Source: Pelomonas nitida
GTDB taxonomy: Bacteria > Pseudomonadota > Gammaproteobacteria > Burkholderiales > Burkholderiaceae_C
Reading direction: 5' to 3'
Assembly (NCBI RefSeq): GCF_043555975.1
Contig: NZ_JBIGIA010000021.1
Coordinates: forward strand, 1 to 64,000
DNA: 64,000 nucleotides
Shown in pieces: positions 21,790-28,762 of the stretch. Positions within the stretch are counted from its first letter, which is position 1. Each line of letters begins with the position of its first letter. Both the position numbers and the translations under genes were made by a program. The notes below the pieces were generated by a model. It did not search any database, was not told the DNA's origin, and was given only the letters and a program-made list of their open reading frames with translations.

Positions 21790-22328
21790 GCCTGGTGCGG
21801 CGCCCCTTACGCATCGGTTGGGCGCTGCGCATGGCGCTTGCTGGACTTGCTTTCCTTCAGGGCCCGGCTATGGGCTGCAGTTGTGTCTGGCCAGCCCAGA
21901 ATGAGTACAAACAGAATCTGGATCGTCACTTCGAGCAGGCGAGCGAGGTGATGGTCGCAAGCGTGCAGTCAACGCGGCTGACGCCAGGCGACATCAGTGG
22001 CTACGTCAACGGGGACATGTTTGTAGAAGACGCCATCTTCGTTGTCACGGAAGTCTTCAAAGGCAGTCGAAAGGTTGGCAGCGAGCTGTCAATCCGTTCC
22101 GCCATCGGTGGAGGGCAATGCGGTGTCAGCGCGGTCAATCGACCGGTTTGGCTGGAAGTGAGCAGGAGGCGCAAGACCGACGAGCGCCTGGATGCCAAGT
22201 TGCCAGGGGCCTGGCTGATCTTCGGCGACGGTAAGCCTCCGTACGAATTCAGCATGTGCGGCCCGTCCAAGCCCATCAATCAAGTGGGCAAAGAGCTGGC
22301 ACGTTTGCGCAGCCGTCGTCAGCAGTGA
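21786..22328 (+). CDS. Secreted TIMP/netrin-domain-like protein
   Basis: 180 aa from ATG 21786, overlapping the previous stop. A signal peptide should be cut at AMG|CSCVWP, leaving CxC at the mature N-terminus. That is the hallmark of the tissue-inhibitor-of-metalloproteinase (TIMP/NTR) fold, whose free N-terminal cysteine contacts catalytic zinc in animal proteins. Further support: strands of the OB-fold type (SEVMVASVQST, VTEVFKGSRKVGSELSI), a GGGQCGV cysteine and a late FSMCGPS cysteine, which could pair with the first two. Cleavage by signal peptidase II with lipidation of the first Cys is an alternative. Function in bacteria is unproven. Confidence 0.6.
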   Translation: MSLVRRPLRIGWALRMALAGLAFLQGPAMGCSCVWPAQNEYKQNLDRHFEQASEVMVASVQSTRLTPGDISGYVNGDMFVEDAIFVVTEVFKGSRKVGSELSIRSAIGGGQCGVSAVNRPVWLEVSRRRKTDERLDAKLPGAWLIFGDGKPPYEFSMCGPSKPINQVGKELARLRSRRQQ

Positions 22329-22359
22329 TCCCGTCGGCCGATGTGCTGGCGGACGGACT

Positions 22360-22608
22360 TCAGCCCAGCATCTCGAACCGCTCGACCTTGCGCTCGCTGG
22401 CCAGCCATTGCGCCATCGCCGCCGCCACGGTCGGTTCGCGGTGGCCCCAGCCTTCGGGGTAGATCTCCATCCACGTCCAGCTGCCGTCGTCGTTGGCCTC
22501 GGGCCGTTGCAGCAACTCGAGAGGCGCCTCGACGCGGGCCTTGCGGAAGGCGATGAGGGCGGCGTCGACGTTGTCGGCGGCGATGCGGTAGTAGACGTAG
22601 AGCTGCAT
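22360..22608 (-). CDS. DUF4936 family protein
   Basis: 82 aa from ATG 22608. The sequence (LYVYYRI, EANDDGSWTWMEIYPE, WLASERKVERFE) matches my memory of DUF4936, small ferredoxin-fold-like proteins found next to ygfZ in betaproteobacteria. Function unknown. It lies directly downstream of ygfZ on the same strand, separated by a palindromic element that has replaced the normal ribosome-site region; I see no Shine-Dalgarno before the ATG. Confidence 0.75.
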   Translation of the reverse strand: MQLYVYYRIAADNVDAALIAFRKARVEAPLELLQRPEANDDGSWTWMEIYPEGWGHREPTVAAAMAQWLASERKVERFEMLG

Positions 22609-22609
22609 T

Positions 22610-22770
22610 AGAAGCTGTGAATGGACTCGGTGCGGCCGAGCAGATCGCTGCGGCGCTGCCAGTCAAGGCGCAAAACGGAGCCGTAGCTCGGGCTACGGCG
22701 AGCATTTGCAACGCCGAGTGGCGACGTTGCGACGGGGTGAGCGGGCGTGCCGGGTTCGTTCACAGCTTCT
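22610..22770. repeat. 161-bp MITE-like element with terminal inverted repeats
   Basis: The ends are the perfect 12-bp inverted repeat AGAAGCTGTGAA (22610-22621) and TTCACAGCTTCT (22759-22770), extending imperfectly to about 29 bp. Inside is a further palindrome (CCGTAGC..GCTACGG around 22680-22700). The element runs from the last base of the ygfZ stop codon to one base before the DUF4936 start. No transposase is present, so it would need to be moved in trans if mobile. Confidence 0.6.
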
Positions 22771-23660
22771 CAGTCCTGCGGCGGAATCTCGTAGGGCAGG
22801 GGGCGCGGCTGCAGCAGCGCGCCACCGGCGTGACCCAGGTGAAGGCTGCCCCCCTCCAGCGCCGCGAGCTTGATCTCGGCGGTGAGCACCGTGCGGCCAT
22901 CATGCAAGCCGCTGCCGGCCACGACGCCGGCGGGCTGCTCCGGATCGGCGCTATGAAAGATCTCCTGACCCACCGTGGCCGCGGCATCGGTCTCGAACAC
23001 CTGCAGCCGGCGCTTGAGCGTGCCGCGGTACTGGCTGCGCGCCACGATCTCCTGGCCGGGGTAGCAGCCCTTCTTGAAGTTCACGCCGCCCAGCAGCTCG
23101 AAATTGATCATCTGCGGCACGAAGGCCTCGACGGTGGCGCCGCGCACCCAGGCCACGCCCGCGCGGGCTTCGGCAGCGGCCCAGTCATCGGCCGTCAGCG
23201 CGGCACCGCCCGGCGCGGGGTTGCCCACCGGCTGCACGCGCAGCGCGCGGCCCTCGCCCGGCAAGCGGATGTCCACCGCGTCGCCGTCGCGGGACAGCGT
23301 CCAGGCGGGCGCGGCCGGCGCGCCCAGCAGGCCGTGAATGGCGAACTCGGCGCTCGCGTCGCTCAGCTTGCACTTGGCGCGCAGCACGAACATCGACAGG
23401 CGCTTGAGCGTCGCTGCCAGCGTGTCTGCGGGCAGTGCCAGCAGGATCTCGTCGTCCCCCTGTTTCCAGCCCACCATCGTCGCCAGCAAGCGCCCCTTGG
23501 CGGTGCAGAAGCCGGCCAGGCGGGCGTGCTCGCGGTCGAGCAGCGCGAAATCCTGGGTCAGCTGACTGTGCAGGAAGCTGGCGGCATCGGCGCCGAGGGC
23601 GCGGATCACGCCCCAGTCATCGAGCCGGAGTTGAGAGAGGGGTTGGGCGATTTCAGACAT
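22770..23660 (-). CDS. ygfZ: YgfZ/CAF17-like folate-binding iron-sulfur cluster protein
   Basis: ATG 23660 gives 296 aa; the longer frame to 23801 overlaps the divergent mltG promoter and is not needed. The fold is the GcvT-like tetrahydrofolate-binding type, with the family motif K-G-C-Y-x-G-Q-E (KKGCYPGQEIVARSQYRG). YgfZ/IbaG-partner proteins help repair or mature certain [4Fe-4S] enzymes such as MiaB. It is divergent from mltG with a 47-bp gap, so the two promoters share this gap. Confidence 0.92.
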   Translation of the reverse strand: MSEIAQPLSQLRLDDWGVIRALGADAASFLHSQLTQDFALLDREHARLAGFCTAKGRLLATMVGWKQGDDEILLALPADTLAATLKRLSMFVLRAKCKLSDASAEFAIHGLLGAPAAPAWTLSRDGDAVDIRLPGEGRALRVQPVGNPAPGGAALTADDWAAAEARAGVAWVRGATVEAFVPQMINFELLGGVNFKKGCYPGQEIVARSQYRGTLKRRLQVFETDAAATVGQEIFHSADPEQPAGVVAGSGLHDGRTVLTAEIKLAALEGGSLHLGHAGGALLQPRPLPYEIPPQD

Positions 23661-23707
23661 GGCCGCAATTATCATCAGCCCCCTTTGGGCAGGGCTCGGG
23701 CAAGGGC

Positions 23708-24700
23708 ATGAAGTGGATGTGGCGAGCGGTGCTCGCGTTGTTGTTGATCGCGGCGCTGGCCGCCGCTGGCGTGTGGCAATGGCTGCACCGTCCGCTGACA
23801 CTGGCGGCTCCCTCGGTCGAGTTGTCCGTCGAGCCCGGCACGAATCCCGCCGAAGTCGCCCGTGCCTGGGTGGCGGCGGGCGTGCAGGCCGACTCGCGGG
23901 TGCTCTACCAGTGGTTCAAGTGGTCAGGCCAGGCCAAGCAGATCCGTGCCGGCAGCTACGAGGTGCACGCGGGCATCACGCCCTACGAGCTGCTGGACAA
24001 GATGGTGCGCGGCGACCAGGTGCTGGAGCAGCTGCGCGTCATCGAGGGCTGGAACTGGCGCCAGATGCGCGCGGCGCTGGCGGCCGCCCCGGCGCTGAAG
24101 TCACGCATAGCGGCGATGAGCGACGCCGAGGTCATGGCGGCGCTGGGCGAGCCCGGTGTCGCGCCGGAAGGGCGCTTCTTCCCCGACACCTATGCCTACA
24201 GTCGTGGCGTCAGCGATCTCACTGTGCTCAAGCGCGCCCGCGAGGCGATGAAGAAGCGCCTGGCGGCCGCCTGGCGTCAGCGCGCGGCGGACCTGCCGCT
24301 GAAATCGGCCGAGGAGGCGCTCGTGCTGGCCTCCATCGTCGAGAAGGAGACCGGCTCGCCGGCGGACCGCAGCCGCGTCGCGGCCGTGTTCGTGAACCGG
24401 CTGCGCCTGGGCATGCCGCTGCAGACCGACCCGACGGTGATCTATGGCCTGGGCGACGGCTTCGACGGCAACCTGCGCAAGCGCGACCTGCAGGCTGACA
24501 CGCCGTTCAACACCTACACGCGGGGCGGCCTGCCGCCCACGCCGATCGCGATGCCGGGCGCGGCGTCGCTGCAGGCAGCGCTGAACCCGGCGCCCGTGAA
24601 AGCGCTGTACTTCGTTGCACGTGGCGACGGCAGCAGCGAGTTCAGTGACGACCTCGCCGCGCACAATCGCGCGGTCAACAAATACATCCGCGGCAAGTGA
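23708..24700 (+). CDS. mltG: Endolytic murein transglycosylase MltG
   Basis: ATG 23708 gives 330 aa. Residues 5-25 are an N-terminal membrane anchor. LysM-like and YceG domains follow, with the catalytic Glu in LASIVEKETG and the terminal GGLPPTPIAMPG signature. MltG cuts nascent glycan strands in the periplasm and sets their length. Its last four bases overlap the tmk start (GTGA), the usual betaproteobacterial arrangement. Confidence 0.95.
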   Translation: MKWMWRAVLALLLIAALAAAGVWQWLHRPLTLAAPSVELSVEPGTNPAEVARAWVAAGVQADSRVLYQWFKWSGQAKQIRAGSYEVHAGITPYELLDKMVRGDQVLEQLRVIEGWNWRQMRAALAAAPALKSRIAAMSDAEVMAALGEPGVAPEGRFFPDTYAYSRGVSDLTVLKRAREAMKKRLAAAWRQRAADLPLKSAEEALVLASIVEKETGSPADRSRVAAVFVNRLRLGMPLQTDPTVIYGLGDGFDGNLRKRDLQADTPFNTYTRGGLPPTPIAMPGAASLQAALNPAPVKALYFVARGDGSSEFSDDLAAHNRAVNKYIRGK

Positions 24701-25314
24701 CGGGACGATTCATCAGCTTCGAGGGCATCGACGGTGCCGGCAAGTCCACCCACATCCAGGCGGTGGCCGACTGGTTTCGCGCGCGCGGTGCCGACGTGCA
24801 GCTCAGCCGCGAGCCCGGCGGCACGCCGCTGGCGGAGGCGCTGCGCGACCTCGTGCTCCGTGAGGCCATGGGCTCGCTCACCGAGGTGTTGCTGATGTTC
24901 GCCGGCCGGCGTGACCACGTCGAGACCGTCATCAAGCCCGCGCTGGCCGCCGGCAAGACGCTGCTGTGCGACCGTTTCACCGACGCCAGCTTCGCCTACC
25001 AGGGCGGCGGCCGGGGCCTGCCGCTGGCGGTGCTGGACACGCTGGCCGACTGGGTTCAGGAAGGCACGGAGCCGGAGCTGACGCTGTGGTTCGACCTGCC
25101 GGCCGAACAGGCGGCGGCCCGCCGAGCCAGCGCCCGCGAGGCGGACCGCATCGAGCAGCTGGACCTGGACTTCTTCGAGCGTGTGCGCGCGGCCTACGCG
25201 GCGCGCGCCGCACAGGCGCCCGGGCGCATCGTGCGCATCGACGCCAGCGGCACGGTGGCCGAGGTGGGCGCCGCCGTGCTGAACGTGCTGCAAGCGCGGT
25301 ACCCGGCATGCTGA
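24697..25314 (+). CDS. tmk: Thymidylate kinase
   Basis: 205 aa from GTG 24697, overlapping mltG. Has the P-loop FEGIDGAGKST, the substrate arginine region LSREPGGTPLAE, CDRFTDASFAYQGGGRG and a lid rich in arginine (RRASAREADRIE). It phosphorylates dTMP to dTDP for DNA synthesis. Length is normal for the family, and the next gene, holB, overlaps its stop by 7 bases. Confidence 0.97.
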   Translation: MTGRFISFEGIDGAGKSTHIQAVADWFRARGADVQLSREPGGTPLAEALRDLVLREAMGSLTEVLLMFAGRRDHVETVIKPALAAGKTLLCDRFTDASFAYQGGGRGLPLAVLDTLADWVQEGTEPELTLWFDLPAEQAAARRASAREADRIEQLDLDFFERVRAAYAARAAQAPGRIVRIDASGTVAEVGAAVLNVLQARYPAC

Positions 25315-26312
25315 ACGCCGATCTGCCCTGGCTGAGCGCGCCGCTGGCCGACGCACTCACGCGAGCGCGCTCCCATGCCCTGCTGGTGCAGGGGCCGGCG
25401 GGCGTGGGCCAGCTGGAGCTGGCGGTCAAGCTCGCGCAGAGCTGGCTGTGCGAAACCGCGGCCCCGGGCCAGCCGGCCTGCGACCACTGCGCCAGCTGCA
25501 AACTGTTCGCCAGCGGCACGCACCCCGACTTCCAGCTGCTGCTGCCCGAGGCGCTGGAAGCGCCCGCACGCGAGTCGCTCGGGCTGCCGTTCGAGGAGCC
25601 GGACGCCAAGGCCGGCAAGGCCAAGCCCAGCAAGGAAATCAAGGTCGAGGCGGTGCGCAGCCTGCTGGCCTTCGCGCAGGCCACGTCGGCGCGCGGCAGG
25701 GCCAAGGTCGTCGTCATCTTCCCGGCCGAGGCGCTGAACGGCGTCGCGGCCAACGCGCTGTTGAAGACGCTGGAGGAGCCGTCGGGGCTGCTGCGCTTCG
25801 TGCTGGCCAGCCATGACAGCGCGGGCCTGCTGCCCACCATCCGCAGCCGCTGCCAGCCGCTGCCGCTGGCGTTGCCCGAGCGCGGTGCGGCACTGGCCTG
25901 GCTGGCGGCCCGTGGTGTCGAGGGCGCCGAGGGCTTGCTCGCGGCCACCGGCGGGCGGCCGCAGCAGGCGCTGGAATGGTTCCAGGCCGGGCTGACGGAC
26001 GCCGCCTGGCAGGCCTTGCCCAAGCGCATCGCGCGCGGGGAGACGCAGTCGCTGGCCGACCTCGCGCCGCCGCGGGCCATCGACGCGTTGCAGCGGCTCT
26101 GCCATGACTTGGTGCGCCGCAGCCACGGCCAGCCGGGGCAGTTTTTCGCGGCGGCGTCGCTGCCGTCGCCGAAGAAGGCGGCCCCGCTGCTGGCCTGGGA
26201 GGCCGAATTGCGGCGCGCGGCCCGGCACGCCGATCACCCCTTGAACGCCAGCTTGTGGATCGAGGCGCTGGTGGCACAAGCCCAGGCGGCGGTCACGGCG
26301 TCGATTCGTTGA
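25308..26312 (+). CDS. holB: DNA polymerase III subunit delta'
   Basis: 334 aa from ATG 25308. Clamp-loader AAA+ fold with the degenerate P-loop GPAGVGQLELA (Gln in place of the lysine, as usual for delta', which does not hydrolyse ATP). It also has the zinc cluster C-D-H-C-A-S-C, NALLKTLEEPS and a sensor-1 SRCQ. It is part of the gamma complex that loads the sliding clamp. It follows tmk in one operon. Confidence 0.95.
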   Translation: MLNADLPWLSAPLADALTRARSHALLVQGPAGVGQLELAVKLAQSWLCETAAPGQPACDHCASCKLFASGTHPDFQLLLPEALEAPARESLGLPFEEPDAKAGKAKPSKEIKVEAVRSLLAFAQATSARGRAKVVVIFPAEALNGVAANALLKTLEEPSGLLRFVLASHDSAGLLPTIRSRCQPLPLALPERGAALAWLAARGVEGAEGLLAATGGRPQQALEWFQAGLTDAAWQALPKRIARGETQSLADLAPPRAIDALQRLCHDLVRRSHGQPGQFFAAASLPSPKKAAPLLAWEAELRRAARHADHPLNASLWIEALVAQAQAAVTASIR

Positions 26313-26373
26313 GCCTGAAAACGGCCGCCGTGGGCGTGGCCGCCGCGCGTTTCCAGGCTCTTACACTCGCGCC

Positions 26374-26802
26374 ATGAGCGACGCGACCCCCAAGCAATCC
26401 CAGCCCAGCCAATTCGGCGGCGCCCAGTCGCCGGCCACCCCCAGCCAGGGGGCGACGTCTGGCTCGCGGCCGAGCGTCATTCAGCTGGTCTTCCGTGAGA
26501 AGTCGGCCCTGTACGCGGCCTACATCCCGGCCTTTACCGAGGGCGGCTTGTTCGTGCCGACCACGCGGGACTACCGGCTGGGCGAGGACATCTACCTGCT
26601 GCTGGCGCTGCCCGAAGACACCCAGCGCTACCCCGTGGCCGGCAAGGTGGCGTGGCTGACGCCGGCCAATGCGTCCGGCGGCCGCACGCAGGGCGTGGGC
26701 GTGCGTTTCCCGGGTGACGACAAGACGCGGGTCATCCGCGTGCGCATCGAAGAGATCCTGGGCACGCTGGTGTCGTCCAGCAAGCCCACGCAGACGCTCT
26801 GA
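26374..26802 (+). CDS. pilZ: PilZ-domain protein of the type IV pilus group
   Basis: 142 aa from ATG 26374. A disordered Ser/Gln/Pro head (1-32) precedes a PilZ beta-barrel (GGLFVPTTRDYRLGEDIYLLLALPED, VAWLTP, GVGVRF). The RxxxR c-di-GMP motif is missing, as in the classical PilZ of type IV pili that binds PilB and FimX-like partners. The position between holB and tatD is the conserved one for that PilZ. Its stop overlaps the next start by one base. Confidence 0.88.
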   Translation: MSDATPKQSQPSQFGGAQSPATPSQGATSGSRPSVIQLVFREKSALYAAYIPAFTEGGLFVPTTRDYRLGEDIYLLLALPEDTQRYPVAGKVAWLTPANASGGRTQGVGVRFPGDDKTRVIRVRIEEILGTLVSSSKPTQTL

Positions 26803-27587
26803 TGTTCGTCGACTCGCATTGCCACCTCAGCTTCCCCGGGCTGAGGGAGAACCTGCCATCCATCCTCGCCGACATGCGCCAGGCGCAGGTCGAGCAGGCC
26901 ATCTGTATCTGCACACAGATGGAGGAGTTCGAGGACGTTCACGCGCTGGCCATGGCCCACGAGCAGCTGTGGTCGACCGTCGGCGTCCACCCGGACACCG
27001 AGGACATGCGTGAACCCGATGTGGACGAACTGGTGCGGCTGGCCGCCCGGCCGCGCGTGGTCGCCATCGGCGAGACGGGGCTGGACTACTACCGCCTGAA
27101 CGGCCGCAGCGTGGCCGACATGGAATGGCAGCGCGAGCGCTTTCGCACCCACATCCGCGCCGCCCGGCAGGCGGGCAAGCCGCTGGTCATCCACACCCGC
27201 TCGAGTGCTGCCGACACGCTGCGCGTGCTCGACGAAGAGGGCGCCGAGCAGGCCGGCGGCGTGTTCCACTGCTTCACCGAGTCGGCCGAGGTGGCGCTGG
27301 CCGCCATCGAGCGCGGCTACCACATCTCGTTTTCCGGCATCGTCAGTTTCAAGAACGCCCAGGACCTGCGCGACCTGCTGAAGCTGCTGCCGCTGGATCG
27401 CCTGCTCATCGAGACGGACAGCCCCTACCTGGCGCCGGTGCCGTTTCGCGGCAAGACCAACACGCCCGCCTATGTGCCGCATGTGGCCAAGGCGGTGGCC
27501 GAGGCCGTTGGCCTGCCGGTGCCCGAACTGGCCGCGCTGACCGCCGCCAACACACGGCGGCTGTTCCGCTTGCCGGAGCCGGCATGA
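26802..27587 (+). CDS. TatD-family metal-dependent hydrolase
   Basis: 261 aa from ATG 26802. TIM-barrel amidohydrolase with metal ligands in DSHCHLSF, GETGLDYY, VIHTRSS, HCFTES and ETDSPYLAP. Relatives are 3'-5' DNA exonucleases or D-aminoacyl-tRNA deacylases. Which of these it does is not visible. It belongs to the mltG-tmk-holB-pilZ operon. Confidence 0.93.
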   Translation: MFVDSHCHLSFPGLRENLPSILADMRQAQVEQAICICTQMEEFEDVHALAMAHEQLWSTVGVHPDTEDMREPDVDELVRLAARPRVVAIGETGLDYYRLNGRSVADMEWQRERFRTHIRAARQAGKPLVIHTRSSAADTLRVLDEEGAEQAGGVFHCFTESAEVALAAIERGYHISFSGIVSFKNAQDLRDLLKLLPLDRLLIETDSPYLAPVPFRGKTNTPAYVPHVAKAVAEAVGLPVPELAALTAANTRRLFRLPEPA

Positions 27588-28237
27588 GGCGCTGGGCTGC
27601 GCTGCTGATGGCGGCCGCGTTCGCGCTGCCGGCCGTCGCCACGCCGGTGGATGACCTCGTGATGGCCGCCGAGATGAACGACCCGCGCGTCGTCAAGGCG
27701 CTGCTGGCCAAGGGCGTGGACCCCAATGTCACGGATTCACGTGGCCGCACGGCCCTGTTCACGGCGGTGCGCGAGGGCTCGACCCATGCATTGGAGAGCC
27801 TGCTGCTGGCGCCGCAGCTCGACGTGAACACCGCCAACGCCAGCGGCGAGACGCCGTTGATGCTCGCGGCGCTGCGGGGCTCGCTGCCGGCCGTGCAGGC
27901 GCTGGTCAAGCGCGGCGCGGCCATCAACCGCAAGGGTTGGACGCCGCTGCACTATGCGTGCAGCGGCCCCGACAACGGCGTGGCGGCCTACCTCATCGAA
28001 GCCGGCGCGGCGCTGGATGCGCGCTCCGACAACGGCACGACGCCGCTCATGATGGCGGCGCGCTATGGCAACAGCAGCCTGGTGCCGCTGTTGCTGAAGG
28101 CGGGCGCGGAGCCCCGTGCGGCCAACGAGCAGGAACTGACGGCTGCGGACTTCGCCCAGCGTGGTGGCCGCGACCGGGTGGCCGCAGAGCTGCGCGCCGC
28201 CATGGCGCAGCGCCCGAGCGCCGGCCGCCAGCCATAG
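27584..28237 (+). CDS. Exported ankyrin-repeat protein
   Basis: 217 aa from ATG 27584, overlapping the tatD stop (ATGA). A signal peptide (to AVA|TPVDD) is followed by about five ankyrin repeats: KALLAKGVDPN, ESLLLAPQLDVN, GETPLMLAALRG, GWTPLHYACS and GTTPLMMAARYGN. Probably a periplasmic protein-protein interaction module. The partner is unknown. It closes the operon. Confidence 0.88.
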   Translation: MRRWAALLMAAAFALPAVATPVDDLVMAAEMNDPRVVKALLAKGVDPNVTDSRGRTALFTAVREGSTHALESLLLAPQLDVNTANASGETPLMLAALRGSLPAVQALVKRGAAINRKGWTPLHYACSGPDNGVAAYLIEAGAALDARSDNGTTPLMMAARYGNSSLVPLLLKAGAEPRAANEQELTAADFAQRGGRDRVAAELRAAMAQRPSAGRQP

Positions 28238-28260
28238 AGCGGGGCGGGGCGTGGTGGGCG

Positions 28261-28279
28261 TGTAAGGCAAAGTCTTACA
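28261..28279. promoter_or_regulatory. Dyad TGTAAG-N7-CTTACA upstream of a small gene
   Basis: Perfect 6-bp half sites at 28261-28266 and 28274-28279, in the 123-bp gap before the small gene at 28361. The size and spacing fit a helix-turn-helix regulator operator. The regulator is unknown. Confidence 0.35.
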
Positions 28280-28360
28280 GCCCCTACCGCGCTGGGCCGA
28301 CTTCTAGGGAGCGGGGCCACTGCCTACAGTGGATACATCGACAAACGCCCGAGGCCCACC

Positions 28361-28594
28361 ATGCTGTCCACCACCCCGAATCTGGCAGACCCCTTCGCGA
28401 TGCTGATCTCGCCCGACGAGGTGATGCACGCCATCGAGTGCTCCGACCGCCTGGCGCGGCTGCAGCGCCGCGTCTACCGCCCGCTGGACCGGCCGTGGAT
28501 TCCGCTGCGCGGCTCGGCCTCGGCCGATTTCGACAGCGAGATCGACGCCGAGCCCGAGCTGGACATCCCCGACCTCTCCAACGACGCGCTTTGA
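28361..28594 (+). CDS. Small hypothetical protein, 77 aa
   Basis: ATG 28361 to TGA, without a strong ribosome site. The protein has an arginine-rich middle (DRLARLQRRVYRPLDRPW) and an acidic tail (SEIDAEPELDIPDLSND). No domain recognised. It is supported by its own upstream dyad, by codon use like the neighbours and by a hairpin terminator right after it, so it is probably a real one-gene unit. Confidence 0.65.
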   Translation: MLSTTPNLADPFAMLISPDEVMHAIECSDRLARLQRRVYRPLDRPWIPLRGSASADFDSEIDAEPELDIPDLSNDAL

Positions 28595-28601
28595 CGCAAG
28601 A

Positions 28602-28619
28602 CGCCCGCTGCGGCGGGCG
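28602..28619 (+). terminator. Rho-independent-type hairpin
   Basis: Stem CGCCCGC/GCGGGCG with a TGCG loop, 8 bases after the small gene, followed by CCTTTG. The T-run is short. Confidence 0.6.
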
Positions 28620-28762
28620 CCTTTGTCGAGGGGGCTTGGCGCTGGTTCTGCGCTGGCCCGTCTGATCGCCAGAATCGGGTCGGCGGCAAGATGCATGTCG
28701 GCAGGGCTCGGGTTGTAGGTTGAAATACGCGGCCGGCCGTTTGGCGCCGCGTCGTCACAACC

